Below, piece after piece: positions 15,030-21,040 of a DNA stretch of 21,040 nt. Source of the stretch: Cyanothece sp. UBA12306 (GTDB taxonomy: Bacteria > Cyanobacteriota > Cyanobacteriia > Cyanobacteriales > Microcystaceae); assembly GCA_003448685.1 (NCBI GenBank), contig DLXW01000317.1, positions 1 to 21,040 on the forward strand. The letters are read 5' to 3'. A program made the position numbers and the translations under genes. Position 1 is the stretch's first letter. Each line of letters begins with the position of its first letter. Below the pieces are notes generated by a model. It was not told where the DNA came from and made no database searches. It was given only the letters and a program-made list of their open reading frames with translations.

Positions 15030-16334
15030 ATGGTTTCAACCCAAAAAAAAGCTTTGTCTTTAGTAGAAATTGCTCAAAAAACTCGTGAAGCAGCTTGTCA
15101 GTTAAGTATTCTTTCGTCAGAGGATCGAGATCAAGCCATAGAAGCGATCGCCGAAGTATTAGAAACTGCCACACCCCAAATTATCGAAGCTAATCAAACT
15201 GATTGTAAATTAGCTACAGCAGATGGTATATCTACTTCTCTTTACAACCGTTTAAAACTTAGTGAAACTAAACTAAAAGCTACTATTATAGGGGTAAAAG
15301 ATGTTAAAAAATTATCTGATCCTGTGGGAAATCTTCAAATTCATCGAGAGTTAGATGATGGATTAATTTTAAAGAGAGTTACTTGTCCTTTAGGTGTCTT
15401 AGGGGTAATTTTTGAAGCCCGTCCTGAAGCTTTAATTCAAATTACTAGCTTAGCTATTAAATCTGGTAATGGGGTAATTTTAAAACCAGGAAAAGAGGCG
15501 ATTAATTCTTGTCAAACTCTAGTCAAATTTATCCGAGAAGGACTTAAAAAAACAAAAGTTAATCCTGATGTAGTCCAACTACTAACTACCCGCGAAGAAA
15601 TTGGGCAACTCCTGAAATTAGACAACTATGTTGACTTAATTATTCCCAGAGGTTCTAATTCTTTTGTTCGTTATGTTCAACAAAATACTCATATTCCAGT
15701 TTTAGGTCATGCCGATGGAATCTGTCATTTATATATTGATCAAAAAGCCGATTTAGAAAAAGCTATTGCTATTACTCTTGATGCTAAAACCCAATATCCA
15801 GCAGCTTGCAATTCCATTGAAACCTTATTAATTCATCAAAATATTGCCCCTATATTTTTACCAGAAATTGCGCAAGTTTTAAGTAATAATCAAGTAGAAT
15901 TACGGGGAGATGAACCCAGCCAAAAAATAATAGATATTGTCCCAGCAACAGAAGAAGACTGGAAAACTGAATATAGTGATTTAATGCTATCGGTTAAAAT
16001 TGTTGCTTCATTAGAAGAAGCAATTACTCACATCAACACCTATGGATCAAAACACACTGATGCTATTGTTACAGAAGATAATATAGCTGCTAATCTGTTT
16101 CAAAATAAAGTTGATGCTGCTGGGGTATTTCATAATTGTTCAACTCGTTTTGCCGATGGGTTTCGCTATGGTTTTGGTGCAGAAGTAGGAATTAGCACTC
16201 AGAAAATGCCCCCCAGAGGACCCGTGGGTTTAGAAGGTTTAGTAACTTACAAATATCAAGTTACTGGAAACGGACATATTGCAGCTACTTATTCAGGAGA
16301 AAATGCTAAGACTTTTAGTCATAAAGATTTGTGA
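15030..16334 (+). CDS. proA: Glutamate-5-semialdehyde dehydrogenase
   Basis: Second enzyme of proline synthesis: reduces gamma-glutamyl phosphate to glutamate-5-semialdehyde with NADPH in the cytosol. From ATG 15030 there are 434 residues, close to the family norm. Aldehyde-dehydrogenase landmarks: [18 protein letters not shown] (121-138), [14 protein letters not shown] (144-157), IIPRGSN (204-210), and the catalytic Cys260 in [14 protein letters not shown] (254-267). [12 protein letters not shown] and [15 protein letters not shown] near the end are typical of ProA. An in-frame TTG at 15000 would add ten residues but coincides with the likely transcription start. proB is not adjacent. A HIP1 site lies at 15144. 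Beyond the stop the DNA passes directly into gene fossils. Confidence 0.95.
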   Translation: MVSTQKKALSLVEIAQKTREAACQLSILSSEDRDQAIEAIAEVLETATPQIIEANQTDCKLATADGISTSLYNRLKLSETKLKATIIGVKDVKKLSDPVGNLQIHRELDDGLILKRVTCPLGVLGVIFEARPEALIQITSLAIKSGNGVILKPGKEAINSCQTLVKFIREGLKKTKVNPDVVQLLTTREEIGQLLKLDNYVDLIIPRGSNSFVRYVQQNTHIPVLGHADGICHLYIDQKADLEKAIAITLDAKTQYPAACNSIETLLIHQNIAPIFLPEIAQVLSNNQVELRGDEPSQKIIDIVPATEEDWKTEYSDLMLSVKIVASLEEAITHINTYGSKHTDAIVTEDNIAANLFQNKVDAAGVFHNCSTRFADGFRYGFGAEVGISTQKMPPRGPVGLEGLVTYKYQVTGNGHIAATYSGENAKTFSHKDL

Positions 16335-16365
16335 CTTTTTTTAAGTAATTTAATCCTAAAATACC

Positions 16366-16437
16366 ATGATATTTGATGCTCAAACCATGGAAATACATTA
16401 TGATAAGCATCATGAAAGTTATTGGGACTATTTTTGA
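16366..16437 (+). pseudogene. Fossil 5' fragment of a Mn/Fe superoxide dismutase gene
   Basis: An ATG at 16366 opens a 23-codon frame reading FDAQTMEIHYDKHHESYW from the third codon, then DYF and a stop. This matches the N-terminal helix of Mn/Fe superoxide dismutases, whose consensus around the first metal ligand is close to DAQTMEIHHDKHHAAYV, and it includes the conserved histidines. In the family this segment begins about 15-20 residues in; the true start and everything after the Tyr are gone. A stop codon (16357) lies just upstream in the same frame. I read it as a remnant, not a functional peptide. Confidence 0.68.
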
Positions 16438-16580
16438 TCATAGTTAACTCTATTATTTTTGGATTAGCGGCGGCTTTAGTTGAAGGTTTTAGGCTACGTT
16501 ATGGATTTTGGAGTGCGCTTTTTGGCTCAATTTTTCTTAGTGTTGTTAATAGCTTTTTAGACAAAATAGTCTCCACTTAA
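16416..16580 (+). pseudogene. Fossil 3' fragment of a PF04020 holin-like membrane protein gene
   Basis: In a different frame from the SOD remnant, 54 codons read from LLGLFLIIVNSIIFGLAAAL through GFWSALFGSIFLSVVNSFLD to TAA at 16578-16580. This matches the second half of the small four-helix proteins of PF04020 (phage holin family 4, cyanobacterial 'phage holin family protein'), which end with a GLFxxVxNA helix, a V(P)GF turn and a GFWSAxxGSxxLS helix. The first two helices are missing, there is no in-frame ATG, and a TGA lies at 16413. TTG codons at 16422 or 16434 could in theory start a two-helix peptide. Confidence 0.65.
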
Positions 16581-16612
16581 AGCAGAAACATAGAACTTAA
16601 TTTATTGAGAGA

Positions 16613-18082
16613 ATGCTAGAGGAACACAACATTAATTTCCAAATTGATTGGGACCAATTAATTAAAGACTATCAAAGAAAATATAGTCTTAATAAAGTTG
16701 GTGAAAAAAGAGGATTTTATCAAGCTTTTACCTCTGGTATTCCTCGCATACCAACATCCCTAAAAGTCCGAGAATATCAACAAGAAGCTATTATTAATTG
16801 GTTTAAAAATAAGGGACGAGGAACCCTAAAAATGGCCACTGGTAGCGGTAAAACCATTACCGCTTTAGCCCTGACAACAGAATTATATCAACAAATAAAA
16901 CTTCAAGTTTTATTAGTAATTTGTCCCTATTGCCATTTAGTGACTCAATGGGCTAGGGAATGTGAAAAATTTAACCTCAATCCTATTTTAGCTTTTGAGA
17001 GTGTTTACCAATGGCAAAATCTCCTCTCAAATCAACTTTATAATATTCATGCTCAACAGCAATCTTTTTTAACCATTATTACTACAAATTATACCTTAAT
17101 TAATCAAGGATTTCAATCTCAACTCCAATTTTTCCCCGAAAAAACCCTAATTGTTGGTGATGAAGCCCATCATTTAGGATCACCTCGTTTTCTTGAAAGT
17201 TTACCCCGTAATATTGGGTTACGTCTTGGCTTATCAGCAACCCCAGAAAGATACTTTGATCAACCAGGAACTGATGCCCTATTAGATTATTTTGGGGCTG
17301 TAATTAAACCAGAATTTACCCTAAAAGATGCTATCCAAAAAAAAGCATTAGTCAACTATTTATATTATCCTATTTGCGTTGAACTAACAGAATCAGAAGC
17401 CTTAGATTATGCCAAATTAACCCAGCGAATTGGTTGGGCATTAAAAGATAATGAAAATTGGCAAAATAACCCCACTGTTACTGCCTTATTAATGCAGCGA
17501 TCGCGGTTAATTGGAGTAGCTAATAATAAGTTAGCAACCCTCCGAGAATTGATGAAAACTCGTCTTGATACCCATCATACCCTATTCTATTGTGGAGATG
17601 GTTCACTAGAAAATGAGTCTCTAACTTATCGTAAACAACTAGAAGCAGTTACCCATATTTTAGGTATTGAATTAGGTTATCGAGTTAATACCTATACCGC
17701 CGAAACTCCCTTAGAAAAACGGGAAAGAATTCGTCAACAATTTGAAAAAGGAGAACTACAAGGTTTAGTAGCTATTCGATGTTTAGATGAAGGAGTTGAT
17801 ATTCCTGCTATTCAACACGCTGTTATTTTAGCTAGTACGGGAAACCCCCACCAATTTATTCAACGCAGGGGTCGAATTTTGCGTCCTTATCCAGGGAAAA
17901 AACAAGCAACCTTATTTGATATGATTGTTATGCCTCCTGAACTGGATCGGGAAACTTGGGAAGTGGAACGAAATTTATTAAGAAAAGAATTGAAACGTTT
18001 TGTTGAATTTGCCCAATTAGCAGATAATGCTTCAGAAGCAAAAGAGCAATTATCAAATATTCAACAGAAATATCAATTGTAA
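16613..18082 (+). CDS. SF2 DEAD/DEAH-box helicase family protein
   Basis: A 489-residue superfamily 2 helicase-type ATPase of the XPB/type III restriction-like group. Seen: IPTSLKVREYQQEAIINWF (46-64, Q-motif-like), Walker A ATGSGKT (75-81), Walker B DEAH (183-186), SATPE (208-212), motif V RCLDEGVDIP (389-398) and motif VI QFIQRRGRILRP (414-425). There is a cysteine pair CPYC (104-107) after motif Ia. No nuclease or methylase domain is visible. From memory, some cyanobacterial proteins of this plan are annotated as restriction components of DNA phosphorothioation (Dnd) systems, but no dnd gene is in the window, so I leave it as a helicase. It lies between gene fossils and yebC. The ATG is directly preceded by GAGAGA, too close for a standard Shine-Dalgarno. 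Confidence 0.85.
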   Translation: MLEEHNINFQIDWDQLIKDYQRKYSLNKVGEKRGFYQAFTSGIPRIPTSLKVREYQQEAIINWFKNKGRGTLKMATGSGKTITALALTTELYQQIKLQVLLVICPYCHLVTQWARECEKFNLNPILAFESVYQWQNLLSNQLYNIHAQQQSFLTIITTNYTLINQGFQSQLQFFPEKTLIVGDEAHHLGSPRFLESLPRNIGLRLGLSATPERYFDQPGTDALLDYFGAVIKPEFTLKDAIQKKALVNYLYYPICVELTESEALDYAKLTQRIGWALKDNENWQNNPTVTALLMQRSRLIGVANNKLATLRELMKTRLDTHHTLFYCGDGSLENESLTYRKQLEAVTHILGIELGYRVNTYTAETPLEKRERIRQQFEKGELQGLVAIRCLDEGVDIPAIQHAVILASTGNPHQFIQRRGRILRPYPGKKQATLFDMIVMPPELDRETWEVERNLLRKELKRFVEFAQLADNASEAKEQLSNIQQKYQL

Positions 18083-18200
18083 ACTAGGTTTTATTATGAA
18101 ATTTGTCGAAGACTATTTTAATTACTTACTCGATATTGACTTCGATTAATTTAATTAATTTTATTGCCGAAGATTCTGATAACTAAAAGAACCTTTGCCC

Positions 18201-18229
18201 TTGCCTCCAGATTAGTTTTTCAGTAAAAT
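18201..18229 (+). promoter_or_regulatory. Probable yebC promoter
   Basis: TTGCCT (18201-18206) and TAAAAT (18224-18229) are separated by 17 bp, giving a start near 18236 and a leader of about 24 bases. A closer TATAAT at 18247-18252 would place transcription almost on the ATG and is less likely. Confidence 0.48.
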
Positions 18230-18259
18230 AGAAACCAAAATACAGTTATAATTATCGTT

Positions 18260-19027
18260 ATGGCAGGTCATAGTAAGTGGGCAAATATCAAACGCCAAAA
18301 AGAAAGAGTTGACGCTAAAAAAGGGAAAACCTTTGCCCAATTATCTCGTGCAATTATTGTCGCAGCAAGACATGGACTTCCTGATCCAGCAGGTAACTCT
18401 CAACTGCGAACAGCTATTGAAAAAGCCAAAGCAGCAGGCATACCCAACGATAACATAGAAAGGGCGATCGCTAAAGGTGCAGGAACCTACGAAAACGATG
18501 ATACCATCTATGAAGAAATCCGCTATGAAGGCTATGGACCAGGGGGGGTAGCCATTCTGATTCAAGCGCTAACTGATAATCGTAATCGGACTGCTGCGGA
18601 TTTAAGAGAAGCTTTTAGAAAAAATTCAGGCAATTTAGGGGAAACAGGTTGTGTCAGCTGGATGTTTGACCAAAAAGGAGTGATTGTTATCCAAGGAAAA
18701 GTGGAAGAAGATCTATTATTAGAAGCTTCTGTAGAGGGAGGCGCTGATAGTTACGAATTATTTGATATGGGAGAAGAAATAGGCGCAGAAGTGTTCAGTG
18801 AAGTCAGCAATTTGGAGACACTAAACCAAACTTTAAAACAGAAAAATTTAAAAGTAATTGAAGCTGAATTACGCTGGATTCCTAATAATACAATAGAAAT
18901 TAATGACTCTGATCAAGCCCAATTATTACTCAAATTAATCGACACCTTAGAATCTCTTGATGATGTCCAGAATGTGACAGCTAATTTTGAAATAGATGAA
19001 AAATTAATTGATCTTTATGTTGCCTAA
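18260..19027 (+). CDS. yebC: YebC/PmpR (TACO1) family protein
   Basis: Member of the YebC/TACO1 family, described variously as a DNA-binding regulator and, more recently, as a ribosome-associated factor that helps translate difficult sequences such as proline runs. The 255 residues include the invariant start MAGHSKWANIKRQKERVDAK, the helical domain with LSRAIIVAARHG and the AGIPNDNIERAI segment (60-71), then domain 2 with YEEIRYEGYGPGGVAILIQA (84-103) and TDNRNRTAADLREAF, and GCVSWMFDQKGVI (about 130-142). The length is normal and no residue stands out as odd. It is a single-gene unit with a good promoter; a HIP1 site lies at 18464. Confidence 0.95.
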   Translation: MAGHSKWANIKRQKERVDAKKGKTFAQLSRAIIVAARHGLPDPAGNSQLRTAIEKAKAAGIPNDNIERAIAKGAGTYENDDTIYEEIRYEGYGPGGVAILIQALTDNRNRTAADLREAFRKNSGNLGETGCVSWMFDQKGVIVIQGKVEEDLLLEASVEGGADSYELFDMGEEIGAEVFSEVSNLETLNQTLKQKNLKVIEAELRWIPNNTIEINDSDQAQLLLKLIDTLESLDDVQNVTANFEIDEKLIDLYVA

Positions 19028-19159
19028 AAACCGATTAGATTCAAAAACAAAACAACCCAAAATACATAACATAAATCAAATAAAGTTTAGCAAATTTAAA
19101 GCTGAATATTAATAACTCAAATTATCTGTATAACCTTTGTATACTCTAATGATAGGAAC

Positions 19160-19168
19160 TGCTATAAT
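19160..19168 (+). promoter_or_regulatory. Extended -10 promoter of hpnA
   Basis: TGCTATAAT is a perfect extended -10. Transcription would start near 19175, leaving a short leader that carries the strong AGGAG (19181-19185), six bases before the hpnA ATG. A TTGTAT at 19137 is 20 bp away, too far for a standard -35. Confidence 0.6.
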
Positions 19169-19191
19169 ACATTTTTCGATAGGAGTAAAGC

Positions 19192-20181
19192 ATGACTATT
19201 AAAATATTTATCACAGGAGGAACTGGATTTGTTGGTGCTAATATAATTCGTTTATTATTAAAACAAAACTATGAAGTAAAAGCATTAGTGCGTCCCCAAA
19301 GTCGTTTAGATAACCTCAAAGGACTCGATGTTGAAGTAGTCCAAGGAGATCTCAATGATCCCAATTTATCAGAAAAAATGAGGGGAACGCAGGTATTATT
19401 CCATGTAGCTGCCCATTATTCCCTTTATCAACGAGATCGTTTCCAACTTTATCAAAGTAATGTCTTAGGAACCCATTCTGTTTTAAAAGCTGCCCGTCAA
19501 GCTGGAATTGAACGTACTGTTTACACAAGTTCTGTAGCAGCTATTGGGGTAGGAAAACCAACAGAAATTGTTAACGAAAACCATCAAAGTCCCGTTGATA
19601 AATTAGTAGGTCACTACAAAAAATCTAAATATTGGGCCGAACAAGAAGCCAAAAAAGCTGTTCAAGAAGGACAAGATATTGTTATTGTTAATCCTAGTAC
19701 CCCGATCGGTCCTTGGGACATCAAACCCACCCCCACCGGAGAAATTATTCTGCGATTTTTACGTCGTCAGATGCCTGCTTATGTAAATACCGGATTAAAC
19801 TTAATTGATGTACGAGACGTAGCCTGGGGTCATCTGTTAGCGTTAGAAAAAGGTCAATCAGGGGAACGTTATATTTTAGGGCATCAAAATCTTAGTCTCA
19901 AAGACTTATTAACGGAATTATCAAGACTTACTCGATTAGATGCTCCCCAAAGAACCATCCCTCTTTGGTTACCCCTAACTGTTGCTTGGATTGAAGAATT
20001 TCTCCTTGAACCCTTAGGAAAAGAACCAAAACTGGCGTTAGATGGAGTTCGGATGTCTAAGTCCCTAATGTATTACGATGGATCAAAAGCCATCAAAGAG
20101 TTAGGGTTACCCCAATCACCCATTAAAAAAGCCCTCCAAGATGCCATCACCTGGTTTGTTGATCACGGATACTCTCATTAA
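19192..20181 (+). CDS. hpnA: HpnA-type hopanoid-associated NAD-dependent epimerase/reductase
   Basis: Extended short-chain dehydrogenase (Rossmann fold) of the HpnA group, often linked to hopanoid genes and distantly similar to dihydroflavonol reductases. The 329 residues have the NAD(P)-binding GGTGFVG (9-15), an acidic turn at GDLNDP (52-57), YTSSVAAIG (111-119) and the catalytic Y142-x-x-x-K146 in HYKKSKYWAE. VNPSTPIGPWDIKPTPTG and NLIDVRDVAWGH are typical of this group. The reaction in hopanoid metabolism is not firmly known. Twelve bp separate its stop from the CheW-domain gene, so the two may be cotranscribed, though no shared function is evident. No squalene-hopene cyclase gene is in the window. 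Confidence 0.88.
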   Translation: MTIKIFITGGTGFVGANIIRLLLKQNYEVKALVRPQSRLDNLKGLDVEVVQGDLNDPNLSEKMRGTQVLFHVAAHYSLYQRDRFQLYQSNVLGTHSVLKAARQAGIERTVYTSSVAAIGVGKPTEIVNENHQSPVDKLVGHYKKSKYWAEQEAKKAVQEGQDIVIVNPSTPIGPWDIKPTPTGEIILRFLRRQMPAYVNTGLNLIDVRDVAWGHLLALEKGQSGERYILGHQNLSLKDLLTELSRLTRLDAPQRTIPLWLPLTVAWIEEFLLEPLGKEPKLALDGVRMSKSLMYYDGSKAIKELGLPQSPIKKALQDAITWFVDHGYSH

Positions 20182-20193
20182 TCATTCCTTATT

Positions 20194-20955
20194 ATGCAAG
20201 CTCCTACTGAACACTGCTGGAATACAATAGGTGTTTCTGGCGATAGTTCCTGTCCTGAACTAAAAAGCGTGATTCACTGCCGTAATTGTGCCGTTTATGG
20301 TGCAGCTGGTCGCACATTATTACAAAGAGAAGCACCTGAAGGCTATATTGAAGAATGGGGCATGATCTTATCCCAAGAATGGACAAAACAAGATCAACAA
20401 AAGTCCCGTTCTGATTCTGCTTTACAAACTACTAAAACTAAATCCAATGAAATCCTTTGTTTAACTATTTTTCGTGTTGGTCAAGAATGGTTAGCTTTAC
20501 CGGTTTCAGTCATTAAAGAAATTACTCCCTGTTGTCCTGTCCATATTCTTCCTCACCGCAGTAACCATGTTTTTCTAGGAATTGTCAACATTCGAGGGGA
20601 AATTTTGATGTGTATTTCCCTCAAGGATCTTTTGGGATTACCTGATACTCAAGAAAGCTTTATTAAAAAAGGAAAAAGCTTAACTAAGGCAGAAACCTCG
20701 AGTATAAATCCAGTGGTTTATCAGCGAATGATCGTCATTGAAATTCAAGAGAATCGTTGGGTTTTTCCAGTAGATGAAATATCTGATATCCATCGACTTA
20801 CACCAGAGCAATTAGGTAATACTCCTGTTGTTATTTCTAAAACACCTGATACTTATACAAAAAAAATTCTCCATCTAGAAGATAAACAAATTAATTTTTT
20901 AGATCATGAATTAGTATTTTATGAGTTATTATTTTATACCCTCAACCGTTCTTAA
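20194..20955 (+). CDS. CheW-domain protein with four-cysteine N-terminal module
   Basis: A 253-residue chemotaxis-type scaffold. A CheW domain fills about 85-245: ILCLTIFRVGQEWLALPV (87-104), VIKEITPCCPVHILP (106-120), FLGIVNIRGEILMCISLKDL (127-146) and a C-terminal barrel half with FPVDEISDIHRL. In other systems CheW couples receptors to the CheA kinase. In front is a compact module, CWNTIGVSGDSSCPEL (8-23) and HCRNCAVY (28-35), with Cys8, Cys20, Cys29 and Cys32. The same signature starts WspD-type CheW proteins of surface-sensing pathways, and a metal or redox role is possible but unproven. A polar linker (about 62-84) joins the parts. Partners (receptor, CheA, CheR) are not seen and may lie beyond the right edge. 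Confidence 0.87.
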   Translation: MQAPTEHCWNTIGVSGDSSCPELKSVIHCRNCAVYGAAGRTLLQREAPEGYIEEWGMILSQEWTKQDQQKSRSDSALQTTKTKSNEILCLTIFRVGQEWLALPVSVIKEITPCCPVHILPHRSNHVFLGIVNIRGEILMCISLKDLLGLPDTQESFIKKGKSLTKAETSSINPVVYQRMIVIEIQENRWVFPVDEISDIHRLTPEQLGNTPVVISKTPDTYTKKILHLEDKQINFLDHELVFYELLFYTLNRS

Positions 20956-21006
20956 ATTTATGACAAAAATTGATTGTCTCAGCTTCTTGTACCAAAAACA
21001 ACTTCT

Positions 21007-21035
21007 GTAGGGGCTTAATATTATTAAGCCCCTAC
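21007..21035. terminator. 13-bp perfect stem-loop after the CheW-domain gene
   Basis: GTAGGGGCTTAAT and ATTAAGCCCCTAC are exact reverse complements around ATT. It lies 51 bp after the stop codon. No T tract follows, so it may be a dispersed cyanobacterial intergenic palindrome with or without terminator activity. Confidence 0.6.
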
Positions 21036-21040
21036 TGACT

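Noticed and set aside
16416..16580. Holin-like sequence as evidence of a prophage
   Set aside because: PF04020 proteins are common chromosomal membrane proteins in cyanobacteria; no integrase, capsid or lysis genes are present.
16613..18082. A DNA phosphorothioation (Dnd) defence island
   Set aside because: No DndB, DndC, DndD or DndE homologue is encoded in the window; neighbours are housekeeping genes.
18341..18565. Minus-strand frame inside yebC
   Set aside because: Antisense to highly conserved YebC sequence; no family match.
20204..20386. Minus-strand frame opposite the cysteine module
   Set aside because: The plus strand encodes the conserved WspD-like motif; the antisense translation is not recognisable.

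Overview
The window looks like chromosome of an AT-rich cyanobacterium. Support comes from Ycf34 (found only in cyanobacteria and plastids), the plant/cyanobacterial form of IspH, a zinc-free cyanobacterial S14, a short cyanobacterial Aat, and four copies of the HIP1 octamer GCGATCGC (2513, 15144, 17497, 18464). The low GC, many AT-rich codons and short tandem heptamer repeats would suit a unicellular Crocosphaera/Cyanothece-type organism, but I cannot fix the genus by eye.

Layout. 1-3210 (minus strand) is a probable three-gene unit read right to left: an RnfD/NqrB-like membrane protein, a secreted DUF2330 protein and a YwqG-type DUF1963 protein. 3399-6108 (plus) is an efflux pair, an HlyD/MacA-type adaptor and a MacB-type permease with no ATPase gene beside it. 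A class II tRNA nucleotidyltransferase (minus) converges on it. 7499-10163 (plus) holds ycf34, a 399-bp repeat-rich spacer, a DedA-family membrane protein and ispH. 10326-13352 (minus) is a Rad50/SbcC ATPase with a zinc hook, divergent from rpsN. A conserved unknown (minus) and aat (plus) start only 28 bp apart. proA follows.

Between proA and an SF2 helicase gene (16335-16612) lie two fused gene fossils: a 5' piece of a Mn/Fe superoxide dismutase gene joined to the 3' half of a PF04020 holin-like membrane protein gene. The right end carries yebC, hpnA and a CheW-domain protein with a four-cysteine N-terminal module like that of WspD.

Most genes are housekeeping and appear unlinked in function: translation (rpsN, cca, aat, yebC), isoprenoid and hopanoid metabolism (ispH, hpnA), proline synthesis (proA), DNA repair (sbcC) and photosynthesis (ycf34). 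I found no tRNA or rRNA gene, CRISPR array, insertion sequence or prophage. The parts most worth a second look are the fused fossils, the RnfD-like protein that lacks the flavin-carrying loop, the regular 32-residue duplication in the adaptor hairpin, the cysteine module on the CheW protein, and a set of intergenic palindromes and heptamer repeats, one of which encodes the end of the DedA protein.
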